Source of the DNA: JANNVK01 sp031430435
Lineage (GTDB): Bacteria; Acidobacteriota; Blastocatellia; Pyrinomonadales; Pyrinomonadaceae
NCBI GenBank assembly: GCA_031430435.1
Contig: JANPBM010000044.1
Coordinates: 1-64,000 of the forward strand
Reading direction: 5' to 3'
Length of the DNA stretch: 64,000 nt
Shown: in pieces, positions 42,629 through 51,084 of the stretch
Layout of the letters: every line of letters begins with the position of its first letter
Position numbering within the stretch: position 1 is the stretch's first letter
The notes under the pieces: model-generated
Seen by the model: the letters and a program-made list of their open reading frames with translations, nothing else
Databases searched by the model: none
What the model was told of the DNA's origin: nothing
Program-made: the position numbers and the translations under genes

Positions 42629-43276
42629 TTAGTTCAAAATAATCGGTTCTTTTTTCCCGCTCACAGGTTCAAACGGTATAAAATTCATCTCAAACCACGC
42701 ACTGAAAACCGAGAAAAATTCACGAAACGCCCAATAATTTTCGCCTGAATACTTGCGACGGTTGGCAGTAATGCCGACAGATTCAACACCGATGTTTTCG
42801 CAAAGGTAAATTGAACGCGCGAGATGAAATTCCTGTGAAACAATAACCGCTTTTTTTACCTCGAAAATTTCTTTCGCACGATAGCAAGTGTCGTAAGTAC
42901 GTCTGCCCGCAAAATCTAAAACAATATCTCGTTCGGGAACGCCTTGCCGAATCGCATCATTTTTCATCGCGGTCGGTTCATCATAATCAGCCGACGGATT
43001 ATCACCCGACATCAGTAGTTTTTTTACTTTTCCGGCTTTGTAAAGTTCAACGCCCGTAGTTACTCTGTCAAGCAAAGCGTGCGAAAGCGAACCGTCGTCC
43101 CACACCTTTGCACCCAACACAATCGCCACAGAGTTATCGTTCGGAACATCGGTAATTGACCGGTAAATCTTGTTATTTGAATAGCTTGCGACTTGTAAAT
43201 TGATCAGGTAAACGGTCAAAAGTCCGACTGAGCCGAGAATTAGAAGACTCCAAAATGTTCGCCAAAACCATTTCAT
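42629..43276 (-). CDS. SanA/YdcF-like DUF218 membrane protein
   Basis: A 215-residue protein with an N-terminal membrane span (FWSLLILGSVGLLTVYLI) and a DUF218 domain: AIVLGAKVWDDGSLSHALLDRV, KLLMSGDNPSADYDEPTAM, AGRRTYDTCYRAKEIF, AVIVSQEFHLARSIYLCENIG and RRKYSGENYWAFREFFS. This order is that of SanA-type proteins, linked to envelope barrier function (vancomycin tolerance in E. coli), biochemical activity unknown. It is 3 bp downstream of the saccharopine-dehydrogenase-like gene. Confidence 0.85.
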   Translation of the reverse strand: MKWFWRTFWSLLILGSVGLLTVYLINLQVASYSNNKIYRSITDVPNDNSVAIVLGAKVWDDGSLSHALLDRVTTGVELYKAGKVKKLLMSGDNPSADYDEPTAMKNDAIRQGVPERDIVLDFAGRRTYDTCYRAKEIFEVKKAVIVSQEFHLARSIYLCENIGVESVGITANRRKYSGENYWAFREFFSVFSAWFEMNFIPFEPVSGKKEPIILN

Positions 43277-43279
43277 ATT

Positions 43280-44419
43280 TTAAGATTCACGAATCAAAAT
43301 ATTCCGTTTCGCCAATTCTGCGACAAATTTATCGGAATCAATCGCGTTTTCTTGCGGCGTTGCTCCACGCATTAACACATCGCCTTTCGCCATCATTTGA
43401 GCGATTATCGAAGCCGGAAACGCGGTTGTCCTCATCATAGCACTCAAACTTGTCGTTTCGTCTTGCTTATCAATAATGTCGAACCGCAAATTTTTAGTTT
43501 CACCGTTAATTTTGCCGACAAAATCTACTCTGACCAAAACATAATCAGGTTCGTCAGCCGGCAAATATGTGGTTAAAAGGTTGGCTAAAACCTTGCGTGG
43601 ATTGATTTTAACATAATCAACCATTATTTCTTCACTCGAACACAAGCCCAAATCAATCATTGTTTTAAACTTCTCGCAATGTCCCGTGTAGCGGATTGTT
43701 TTGTAATCGAGATTTTTAATTTTACCGAGAAATGTTTCAGGCAAGGTCGAAGTTCCGCCCGAAGTCTGAAACGCTTCTAATGGCGGAAAGCCTTCAAACG
43801 CAAGACTTTCGAGTTCGGTCATTGAATCGACTTCGCTGATTTTGCCGTCGCGGATAACTCTGGCAGCTTCGATATATTCATTAATTAGACCTTCGACCGA
43901 AAAAATTAACTGATATTCGAGCAAAGTTTTCGGTTGCTGCGGCAAACCACCGACGCGGATATGGATTTCCTCGATTTCGTCAAAGCGTTTGGCACCGTGC
44001 ATCGCCAAAATCGAAACCATTCCGGGAGCAAGTCCGCAATCGGGAATTATGTTGATTCCGGCATTTTTCGCGGCTTCGTCCATCGCCAACTGTTCGTCCA
44101 CGATGTAATTATTTCCGCCTAAATCACAAAAATTTGTGTTAGTTTCAATCGCGGCTTTCGAAAGTTCGGCGTTGTACCAATAATTAACGCAGGAAATCGC
44201 CGAATCGTGATTTTTCATCAATTCAACAACATCTGCGTAATTTGAAGCGTCGATTTTTACTGCCGTAATTTTGTCTGTCCCGACAAATTCGGCAATTTCA
44301 ACAGCTTTCGCCAAATCAAAATCAGCGACTGTTACACCTTTAACGTCCGGCGAATTATGAATCAAATCATAAACCGCGCCACGACCCATTTTGCCTGCAC
44401 CGAGAACAAGTATTTTCAT
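43280..44419 (-). CDS. Saccharopine dehydrogenase-family oxidoreductase
   Basis: A 379-residue NAD(P)-dependent enzyme. The Rossmann start is KILVLGAGKMGRGAVYDL; AISCVNYWYNAELSKAAIE, NNYIVDEQLAMDEAAKNAG, IIPDCGLAPGMVSILAM and HIRVGGLPQQPKTLLEYQLIFS are blocks of the lysine-ketoglutarate/saccharopine group. A C-terminal domain closes over the active site. The substrate may be saccharopine, carboxynorspermidine or another opine-type amine; there is no neighbouring polyamine or lysine gene to decide. Confidence 0.85.
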   Translation of the reverse strand: MKILVLGAGKMGRGAVYDLIHNSPDVKGVTVADFDLAKAVEIAEFVGTDKITAVKIDASNYADVVELMKNHDSAISCVNYWYNAELSKAAIETNTNFCDLGGNNYIVDEQLAMDEAAKNAGINIIPDCGLAPGMVSILAMHGAKRFDEIEEIHIRVGGLPQQPKTLLEYQLIFSVEGLINEYIEAARVIRDGKISEVDSMTELESLAFEGFPPLEAFQTSGGTSTLPETFLGKIKNLDYKTIRYTGHCEKFKTMIDLGLCSSEEIMVDYVKINPRKVLANLLTTYLPADEPDYVLVRVDFVGKINGETKNLRFDIIDKQDETTSLSAMMRTTAFPASIIAQMMAKGDVLMRGATPQENAIDSDKFVAELAKRNILIRES

Positions 44420-44428
44420 ATAAAAATT

Positions 44429-44530
44429 GGCAGAAGCAGTCGGTAGAATGTAGTTTAAGAGAGAAACCGAATTTTAACACCAACCTAAACCGCAAAATAT
44501 TTTTTTCAACTGCCGACTGCTGCTTTTACT
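44429..44530. repeat. Inverted repeat pair between PilZ and saccharopine-dehydrogenase-like genes
   Basis: AGCAGTCGGTAG (44435-44446) faces CTGCCGACTGCT (about 44510-44521) with one mismatch across roughly 63 bp. Degenerate 7-nt units continue on the right (ACTGCCG, ACTGCTG). Confidence 0.55.
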
Positions 44531-44546
44531 GCAACTGTCTGCCGAT

Positions 44547-44915
44547 TTAATTCCAGTCGTCAAATTCTTCGGGTTTTTGGGCGGCGATAATTTCGCCCGC
44601 ATATTCCCAAACTTTCTTTTCCCAAAGCTCTGTTTCGTCAAGCAACATCAAGGCAACTTGCGGATGTGCCGCATTTCTTTCGAGCCGCAAAACTTGGGCT
44701 AAAACCGTAACTTCGTCTTTTGGCTTTTCCGTAACCGTCAAATTAACTTTGCTGCCGACGCTCGGCAAAAGTCTCGGCAAATGAATGAGTGTTCCTTTTT
44801 TTCCGACGTTTTCCGTCAAACCTTCTTCGGTAAGTTTTTCTCCGTTTTCATCTTTCCATTCCACCCTGATGGGGAAGGAAATTAGAAATCTGTCCGCAAA
44901 TCTGCGATCGTCCAT
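44547..44915 (-). CDS. PilZ domain protein
   Basis: A 122-residue single-domain protein starting MDDRRFADRFLISFPIRVEW: the R-R-x-x-x-R opening and the downstream ENVGKKGTLIHLPRLLPSVG block place it in the PilZ family. In classical members RxxxR and (D/N)xSxxG bind cyclic di-GMP; here the second motif reads ENVGKKG and lacks the D-x-S-x-x-G Ser, so ligand binding is uncertain. It stands alone, divergent from the 3D-domain gene. Confidence 0.72.
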   Translation of the reverse strand: MDDRRFADRFLISFPIRVEWKDENGEKLTEEGLTENVGKKGTLIHLPRLLPSVGSKVNLTVTEKPKDEVTVLAQVLRLERNAAHPQVALMLLDETELWEKKVWEYAGEIIAAQKPEEFDDWN

Positions 44916-45212
44916 AATAAATTTTCTCCGTGTTTTTTGAATAACCTTAGTGATTGAAATATACGAAATTTTAACGGCATTCGTCTAATCGAAACGTGCA
45001 AAAAATCAAAGATTCGACAAAAGCCTTATTTTATGGTATTTTTAGTCATAATACAATTATTTGAAACAATTTCCGATTGTATTTAACCACGTCAGCAACC
45101 CGCGTCGGTATTCAAATTTGGCGAAGTAATCAGTATTTTTGAAGCCCAAACAGAGCACTAATATGTTCGTGCGATAGCTTACGAAAAAAATCAGAAAGGA
45201 GTGAAATTATTT
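44916..45212. other. Intergenic region and leader of the 3D-domain gene
   Basis: A 297-bp stretch with no gene. It holds a short imperfect hairpin centred on ACCACG...CGTCGGT at 45086-45110 (loop with TCAGCAACCCG), possibly part of a structured 5' leader. The segment has a partial likeness to the 3' module of ydaO RNAs (GTCAGCAACC) but lacks the rest of that fold. AAAGGAG at about 45196 is the ribosome site of the next gene. Confidence 0.35.
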
Positions 45213-45827
45213 ATGAAAAATCTGGCTAAAGGCAGCGTTCTAATGATGTTACTTGTTTTGTCGGTAGTTTTTTTCTACTCGCAAACGCACGTTGGAGCAG
45301 CTTTCTTTTCGCAAGAAAGCGTAAATGTAATGCAACAAGTTAGTTTTGCGCAACAAGACGATAAAAAAGAAGTTCGCGCACGAGTGGTAAAAACCGAAGA
45401 AGCATCTGTTGAACCTGCGATTGAGGGCATTGAACCCGAAGGCGTTGAAGGATTGGAAAGCGAAGCGGCTGTCTCGAAAGCGATGTCATTTTCGGCAACC
45501 TGTTACTGTTTGAAAGGACGCACGGCAACCGGAGCAGGAGTTCGACGCGGAATTGTGGCGGCTGATCCGCGAATTTTGCCGCTCGGCACACGCATCAGCG
45601 TCAGCGGTGGTTCACACAGCGGAACATATTTGGTCGCAGACACAGGCGGTGTCATCAAAGGTCGCATTATCGATATTTGGGTGCCGAGTTGCGCCGAAGC
45701 AATTCGCTTTGGACGCAAACGTGTTTCCGTAACAATTCTCGGCAGAGGCGGAAAAAAAGCATCCGATACAAAAAAAGATAAAGTAAAATCAACCGTTAAA
45801 ACAAAAACTATTAAAAACAAAAAATAA
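45213..45827 (+). CDS. Secreted 3D-domain protein (RlpA/MltA-like fold, wall hydrolase type)
   Basis: The ATG at 45213 (MKNLAKGSVLMM) has GAAAGGAG upstream with about 11-nt spacing; a GTG at 45201 overlaps the ribosome site. 204 residues: a signal peptide, a charged linker, then a 3D domain (ATCYCLKGRTATGAGVRRG, VAADPRILPLGTRI, YLVADTGGVIKGRIIDIWV) with the conserved Asp residues of the DTGG...IDIW element. A Lys-rich tail follows. 3D domains are double-psi beta barrels found in peptidoglycan lytic enzymes. Such genes are common c-di-AMP riboswitch targets in other phyla. Confidence 0.85.
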   Translation: MKNLAKGSVLMMLLVLSVVFFYSQTHVGAAFFSQESVNVMQQVSFAQQDDKKEVRARVVKTEEASVEPAIEGIEPEGVEGLESEAAVSKAMSFSATCYCLKGRTATGAGVRRGIVAADPRILPLGTRISVSGGSHSGTYLVADTGGVIKGRIIDIWVPSCAEAIRFGRKRVSVTILGRGGKKASDTKKDKVKSTVKTKTIKNKK

Positions 45828-45851
45828 TTTATAACCGTTTATTATAAAAGC

Positions 45852-45891
45852 AAAAAAGGGCGAGCCGAAAATTACGGCATCGTCCTTTTTT
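45852..45891 (+). terminator. Intrinsic terminator after the 3D-domain gene
   Basis: AAAAAAGGGCGAGCCG (45852-45867) pairs with CGGCATCGTCCTTTTTT (45875-45891) with one bulge and one G-T pair, ending in a T run. Confidence 0.75.
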
Positions 45892-45941
45892 ATTCCAAAC
45901 CGGGTTTTTACTGACCAACTTTTATTATATTTCGTTTCCGG

Positions 45942-46682
45942 CTACTTTTTGCGCGTTGTCTCAGCAGTTTTTATAATAGAAAATTCTTTTGATTTAATAC
46001 GAATAAATTTTGCGAAAGCTATTTCGTGTTCACTTTTGGGTGCAACCAAGCCCAAACACATTTGTACAAAATGCAGTTGATTATCTGAAACAGGTTTCCG
46101 TTTCCCATTCGCCAAGGATTTATAAAATTCAAAGTGTCGTAAAATCAATGCTTGTTCATATTCTGTCAATTCGAGCTTGGGAATCCTGTTATTAAGTTCA
46201 AAATGTTCAAAAAATTCCCTGCAACTCGGCGGAATTTTTACCTTATTCCGGTTAAGTTCCTCAATTAAATCATTTAGTTTGCCGAATACCTGTTGATTAC
46301 TCAGCCGAATCAAGACAATTTCAAGTTTTTTACAATCCTCTGCTTTTTGGCGATCTTTTTCAATTTGTGGCAAAGATTCGTGGTATTTCCCATCTATTTC
46401 AATCGCCAACCTGTATTTCGGAAAATAAAAATCCAAAATCCATTTGCCGCAAATCGCCCACTCCCGCTTGAACTTACCGACGAAAAACCCATTATCAACG
46501 GTATTTAGTATTTGCTCGAACTTCCGTTCGGCATTAGTCGGGTTTTCTAATCGTTTCTTTGCAAATTTGTGAGCAGGATCGCTGTTTTTACAAATAAAAT
46601 CCTTTGAATTGAAGTGCTTTTCACCAATTATGCCGGAGTATAACAGTCCTCCGAAAAATTGTTTTCTTCTTCTCTTTTTCAT
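45942..46682 (-). CDS. DUF559 nuclease-like protein fused to a DUF413-type C-terminal domain
   Basis: A 246-residue protein. Residues ~40-140 form a DUF559/VSR-like nuclease fold: NPTNAERKFEQILN, WILDFYFPKYRLAIEIDGKYH (read in parts) and LEIVLIRLSNQQVF. The D-x-Y-F...E-I-D-G pattern is a PD-(D/E)xK-type active site with Asp and Glu present. The last ~75 residues (LTEYEQALILRHFEFYKSLANG, NQLHFVQMCLGLVAPKSEHE) match the DUF413 pattern seen in MaoP. DUF559 proteins are often carried by mobile regions. The fusion is unusual and the role unknown. Confidence 0.72.
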   Translation of the reverse strand: MKKRRRKQFFGGLLYSGIIGEKHFNSKDFICKNSDPAHKFAKKRLENPTNAERKFEQILNTVDNGFFVGKFKREWAICGKWILDFYFPKYRLAIEIDGKYHESLPQIEKDRQKAEDCKKLEIVLIRLSNQQVFGKLNDLIEELNRNKVKIPPSCREFFEHFELNNRIPKLELTEYEQALILRHFEFYKSLANGKRKPVSDNQLHFVQMCLGLVAPKSEHEIAFAKFIRIKSKEFSIIKTAETTRKK

Positions 46683-46762
46683 TTAAATTCATTTCAAGAA
46701 AATTTTTCGTGCAGATGAGAATTGTGCAAACTTCAAATATTATAAATTGAAAACATATTTTA

Positions 46763-47164
46763 CTATTTCGCCGTTTTCGCCAACTTCACAATCATTTCCT
46801 GTCCTTTATTTTCTTCCAGCGTAAAATCAACCTTATCGCCGACTTTTAAGCCGTCAAGCATCTTTTTATCTTTAACGTAAAACTCCATCAGCATTTTCGG
46901 CATCATTCCTTTTATTTCCTCGTGGTCAAGTTCGATTGAAACGAGTTCAAGGTTAATTTTTGTTACGATTCCTTTGCTTTCACCGAGCTTAACTTCTTGG
47001 TTAGCTTGGGGTTGCGGTGTTGTTTGAGTCGGCGAAACACTTGGAATCACAGACGGCGAAACACTTGGAGTTTGTTTCGGCGCTTGAACAACTTCAGTCA
47101 ATTTCGGTTGCCCGCACGCAATTAAAAATGTCGCAATAAACACAATAAATATAATTTTTTTCAT
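46763..47164 (-). CDS. CusF-like copper-binding lipoprotein
   Basis: A 133-residue protein with a lipobox-bearing signal (FIVFIATFLIACGQ), a Ser/Pro/Thr linker with SVSPSVIPSVSP repeats, and a C-terminal small barrel: GIVTKINLELVSIELDHEEIKGMMPKMLMEFYV (in parts) and VGDKVDFTLEENKGQE. His in LDHEE and Met in GMMPKMLM are the metal-binding pattern of CusF/CopB-type copper-binding domains. It follows the M28 peptidase gene by 5 bp. Likely periplasmic Cu(I) handling. Confidence 0.85.
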   Translation of the reverse strand: MKKIIFIVFIATFLIACGQPKLTEVVQAPKQTPSVSPSVIPSVSPTQTTPQPQANQEVKLGESKGIVTKINLELVSIELDHEEIKGMMPKMLMEFYVKDKKMLDGLKVGDKVDFTLEENKGQEMIVKLAKTAK

Positions 47165-47169
47165 TTTTT

Positions 47170-49032
47170 TTACTTTCTCGCCGCCGGAATAATTTTCAGC
47201 GTCAATTTTTCCGTTCCACGCATAATTACAATTTCATATTCAACATCAGCTTTCAATTCGCCGAGAATAATTGTGTAATCGGAAACATTTCGGACTTCTT
47301 TTCCTGCCAATTTAATAACTTTATCGCCCGCTTTCAAGTCTGCTTTTGCCGCCGGAGAATTATCCCGAACACCTTCCAGTAACAAGCCGTCGTTCGCCTC
47401 ACCGTAACTCGGCACCACGCCCAAACTTACTTTAAAAGTTCCGCGTCCTTGTGTTCCCGAACTTTTTGCAACTGTGTAAATCGGATGTTTCGGGTTCGCG
47501 TCAATAGCTTTTGCAATTTCGTAAATGTATGACAGTACTCGACTTAAGCCGTCAAAATTTATTTTATCAACGGTGTCCGAAGGCTTGTGATAGTCTTCGT
47601 GCGAACCTGTAAAGAAAAATAACACGGGAATTTGTTTGCCGTAAAACGATGAATGATCGCTTGGTCCGAAACCGTCTTCGCTGAGTTGCAAATTGAAAAG
47701 ACTTGCCGCAGATATTACAGTTTCGCCTGTTTTATTTTTACCTTCAACCAAATCTTTCCATTCCGTTGCCGTGCCGATTCCGCCGACGGTTAATTTGCCG
47801 TCGCGAAGTCGCCCGATCATATCCATATTTATCATCGCAACTGTTTTATCCAAAGGAAATACTGGATTGTTGACATAAAACTTCGAGCCGATCAAACCTT
47901 CTTCTTCGCCGCTGAACGCGATAAAAATCAACGTTCGTTTATTACTTTTGGTTTGCGAAAATTGTCGCGCGAGTTCGATGACGGCGGAAATTCCTGAAGC
48001 GTTATCGTCTGCTCCGTGATGAACTTCGGTCGAATTCGGAGCAAGGCTTCCCGCATGTCCGCCTTTGCCGAGATGGTCGTAATGTCCGCCGATGACGATT
48101 GCTTCGTTCTTTAAAATCGGGTCTGTTCCTTCCAATACGCCGATGATGTTATACGCTTCTGCTGTTTTTTTGACGAGATTTACTTTAAAACTGACGATAT
48201 TTTTGGTCGGAATCGAAACATTTACCTTTACTGTCGGGTCTTTTTTCATTGACTGAAAAACTTCGAGTTGTTTGAGTTTTTCTTCGTCGCCGCCGAGCAT
48301 ATTTGCGGCTGTGTTGCGTGAAACAACGATCGCGGGAATAGCGGACTCGCCCAAAGTTTGATCGTATTTGAGCGAAGCGAGCCGGTCGTTTTCAAACTTT
48401 TCTTCGGACGAAATTATCAATAAACCTTTCGCGCCTTTGTCTTTGGCGAGTTTTGCCTTTAGACGAACATCGGCAAAACGCAAAAACGGCGAGTTTGGAT
48501 TTCCGTTTTCGGGCGTTCCGTCAAAGACGATGACAACTTTGTCTTTTACATCTAAATTGTTGTAATCGTTGTATTTAAGCTCGTCCGACACAATCCCGAA
48601 ACCCGCGAAAACAACTTCTGAATCGGTAACTTCGCCGTTCATTGAAAATCCAACGGGTTTGACAGGCAAAAGATTTTCAAACTTAAGGTGTGAACCGTCC
48701 GCTTTCGTTAAATCGAGTTTGAAGTCGTTGCCCGTCGCACCGACTTCAACGCTTGCGATAAACGGAAAAGGTTGTAAATAGTTGCGACTTTTTCCTTTTA
48801 CAAAACCTGCTTTTAACTTTAACTGCGAAAAGCTGTTAGCGACATAGCCCGCCGCATAAACCGCGCCTTTTTCGCCCGTATTTCTGCCTTCCAATTTGTC
48901 GGACGAAAGATAGGTAATGTGTTTTTTCAGCCGTTCAAGTGTTAAATCCGGCTTTGCTTTCGCCGCTTTTTGAGCCGAAACACCGCACGCCGTCGCGACA
49001 ATAAAAATAATGGTAAATAATTGCTTTTTCAT
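47170..49032 (-). CDS. Secreted M28 family aminopeptidase with PA and PDZ domains
   Basis: A 620-residue protein with a signal peptide (FTIIFIVATACGVSA). A PA-type insert (about 95-280: VVFAGFGIVSDELKYNDYNN, AKGLLIISSEE) precedes the M28 catalytic part: IGGHYDHLG, HGADDNASGISAVIELAR, FIAFSGEEEGLIGS, INMDMIGRL and HEDYHKPSDT, giving all expected His, Asp and Glu zinc ligands. A C-terminal PDZ domain (GVVPSYGEANDGLLLEGVR, AAKADLKAGDKVIKLAGK) closes the protein. It probably removes N-terminal residues from peptides in the periplasm or outside. The copper-binding lipoprotein gene is 5 bp downstream. Confidence 0.93.
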   Translation of the reverse strand: MKKQLFTIIFIVATACGVSAQKAAKAKPDLTLERLKKHITYLSSDKLEGRNTGEKGAVYAAGYVANSFSQLKLKAGFVKGKSRNYLQPFPFIASVEVGATGNDFKLDLTKADGSHLKFENLLPVKPVGFSMNGEVTDSEVVFAGFGIVSDELKYNDYNNLDVKDKVVIVFDGTPENGNPNSPFLRFADVRLKAKLAKDKGAKGLLIISSEEKFENDRLASLKYDQTLGESAIPAIVVSRNTAANMLGGDEEKLKQLEVFQSMKKDPTVKVNVSIPTKNIVSFKVNLVKKTAEAYNIIGVLEGTDPILKNEAIVIGGHYDHLGKGGHAGSLAPNSTEVHHGADDNASGISAVIELARQFSQTKSNKRTLIFIAFSGEEEGLIGSKFYVNNPVFPLDKTVAMINMDMIGRLRDGKLTVGGIGTATEWKDLVEGKNKTGETVISAASLFNLQLSEDGFGPSDHSSFYGKQIPVLFFFTGSHEDYHKPSDTVDKINFDGLSRVLSYIYEIAKAIDANPKHPIYTVAKSSGTQGRGTFKVSLGVVPSYGEANDGLLLEGVRDNSPAAKADLKAGDKVIKLAGKEVRNVSDYTIILGELKADVEYEIVIMRGTEKLTLKIIPAARK

Positions 49033-49178
49033 ATCGATTGATTTCCGGATAAATTCGGTTTAGCTAAATACTTGCAAAATCTGATAGAATTGCAAAACAG
49101 TCGCTTACAGCCGGTTTATGAGTTAAATTGTAGCAGAATTGGCTGAAATTATTAAAATTCCAAACATAATCGAATAAA

Positions 49179-50996
49179 ATGAAACCGCAAAAAGAAACAG
49201 AAACCTTTGAACCGCACGAAGAACCGCAAGCCGCAATCGGCAGTCCGCAATTTTTAATCGGCAGCGTTATTGTTACGGCAATCGCCGCGTTTTTGCGGTT
49301 TTTTCTGCTTGAATTAAAACCGCTGCATCACGATGAGGGCGTGAACGGATATTTTTTGCTTGAACTGTTTCGCAAAGGAATTTATCACTACGATCCGAGC
49401 AATTATCACGGTCCGACGCTTTATTTCGACACCTTGGTTTTTACCAAATTATTCGGGCTGGAAACATTTTCGATTAGAGCAAGCGTCGCGGTTTTCGGAG
49501 TTTTGCTGGTAATTTTGACGTTGTTTTTACGCAAATATATCGGTACCGTCGGAAGTTTGACAGCCGCTTTGTTACTTGCTCTTTCGCCGGGAATGGTTTT
49601 TATTTCACGCTATTTCATTCACGAAATGTTGTTTGTTTTCTTTAGTTTAGCGATTGTAGCAGGTATTCTTTTTTTCATCGAAGGAAAACCCGCCGGCACT
49701 TTTGCAACCGTGGCAATGTCGTTTTTATTGTTGACTTGCTTTGTTGTGTTGCCGTTCGGCTTGGTTGATTTATTTGGTAGTTCAAATGTTTATTTGCGGA
49801 TGATTTTCTTTTTAATCGAAGGCGTTTTGGTCTTCTTTTTAATGAAAATATTGTTGGCGTGGAACGAAGGCAGAGCAACTTATTTAATTTTAGCATCAGC
49901 CTCTGCCGCGTTGTTTTTCGGCACAAAAGAAACGGCTTTTATTACTGTCGGAACAATGATAATCGCTTGCGGTTGTGTGGTTGTATGGCAAAAACTTTAT
50001 CGCGCCGTCATCGGTGAAATTACCGAAACTTGGCGTGAACCGATTGACTTAACGTGGTCGAATTTCCGCTTGCGATTGGGTGAAAATAACGATTTCGGGC
50101 TGATGGTGATGCTGATTATTGCGACATTTATTTATGTCGGCGTGCTGTTTTTCTCGTCGTTTTTTACCTACGGCGAAGGTGTCGGCAAAGCCTTTGAAGC
50201 CTATTCTTTTTGGACCAAAACCGGCATCACAGACCACGCTTACAGCTACACGAAATACATCGTTTGGCTCGCAAAAATCGAATCGCCGATTTTGGTTTTG
50301 TCGGTAATCGGCGGAATAATCGCGCTTGTCGGCGCCAGACATCGGTTTGCGATTTTTACCGCATTTTGGGCGTTCGGTTTAGCGGCGGCATATTCGATTA
50401 TTCCGTATAAAACTCCGTGGTTGGCATTAAGTTTCACGTTGCCGATGTGCATAATCGCCGGTTACGGAATCAACGAACTGATTGAAAATAAACACGTTAT
50501 CGTAAAATTGGCGGGCGGTTTTCTGTTGGCTGCGGCAGTTGGCGGATTAAGCTATCAAACTTACGATTTGAATTTTCTGCGTTACGACGACGAGCAAATG
50601 CCATACGTTTACGCCCACACAAAACGCGGTTTTCACGAACTGATTGCGAAAATCGAACATTTCGCCGATAAAAGCGGTAAGAAAAAAGACGTTTCGGTTG
50701 AGGTAATTTCGGACGAATACTGGTCAATGCCGTGGTATATGCGGGAATATCCGAAAGCCGTTTTTCACGGACAATTTATTGATTCCAGCACCTCTGAAAT
50801 GATTGTTGCCTCAGAGCAAAAGCAAGCCGGCGAACTGTTGGAAAAATACGGTCAGCATTACAAATACGTCGGCACTTATCCGTTGCGTCCGGGCGTTGAT
50901 TTAATTTTGTTGGTTCGGCGAGATTTAGCCGAGACAACCGACAAAGAACTTTATCAAATGTATGAAGATATTGAGCCGGTAATTGTAAAACCGTAG
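49179..50996 (+). CDS. TIGR03663-type polytopic membrane protein (glycosyltransferase-like)
   Basis: A 605-residue protein with about 10-12 membrane spans. The first loop HHDEGVNGYFLLELFRKG followed by YDPSNYHGPTLYF is the signature of the TIGR03663 group, relatives of GT39/PMT-type glycosyltransferases that use lipid-linked sugars; the HHDE motif is in the position of the catalytic acid. The C-terminal soluble part (DEYWSMPWYMREYPKAVFHG) is also typical. It probably transfers a sugar to protein or lipid on the outer face. No Shine-Dalgarno is clear. It precedes rnz with an 88-bp gap. Confidence 0.85.
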   Translation: MKPQKETETFEPHEEPQAAIGSPQFLIGSVIVTAIAAFLRFFLLELKPLHHDEGVNGYFLLELFRKGIYHYDPSNYHGPTLYFDTLVFTKLFGLETFSIRASVAVFGVLLVILTLFLRKYIGTVGSLTAALLLALSPGMVFISRYFIHEMLFVFFSLAIVAGILFFIEGKPAGTFATVAMSFLLLTCFVVLPFGLVDLFGSSNVYLRMIFFLIEGVLVFFLMKILLAWNEGRATYLILASASAALFFGTKETAFITVGTMIIACGCVVVWQKLYRAVIGEITETWREPIDLTWSNFRLRLGENNDFGLMVMLIIATFIYVGVLFFSSFFTYGEGVGKAFEAYSFWTKTGITDHAYSYTKYIVWLAKIESPILVLSVIGGIIALVGARHRFAIFTAFWAFGLAAAYSIIPYKTPWLALSFTLPMCIIAGYGINELIENKHVIVKLAGGFLLAAAVGGLSYQTYDLNFLRYDDEQMPYVYAHTKRGFHELIAKIEHFADKSGKKKDVSVEVISDEYWSMPWYMREYPKAVFHGQFIDSSTSEMIVASEQKQAGELLEKYGQHYKYVGTYPLRPGVDLILLVRRDLAETTDKELYQMYEDIEPVIVKP

Positions 50997-51084
50997 AAAA
51001 AGGCAAACGTAAAAAGTAACGAGTCGAATTATTACTTTAGTCCTTCGACGGCGACTTTTCACTTTTCGTTTTTAACTTTAAATT

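Noticed and set aside
45061..45190. Second full ydaO-yuaA riboswitch
   Set aside because: Only a short 3'-module-like string is visible. The GG-rich internal loops and the closing stem around the signature could not be found, so it is kept only as a possible structured leader.
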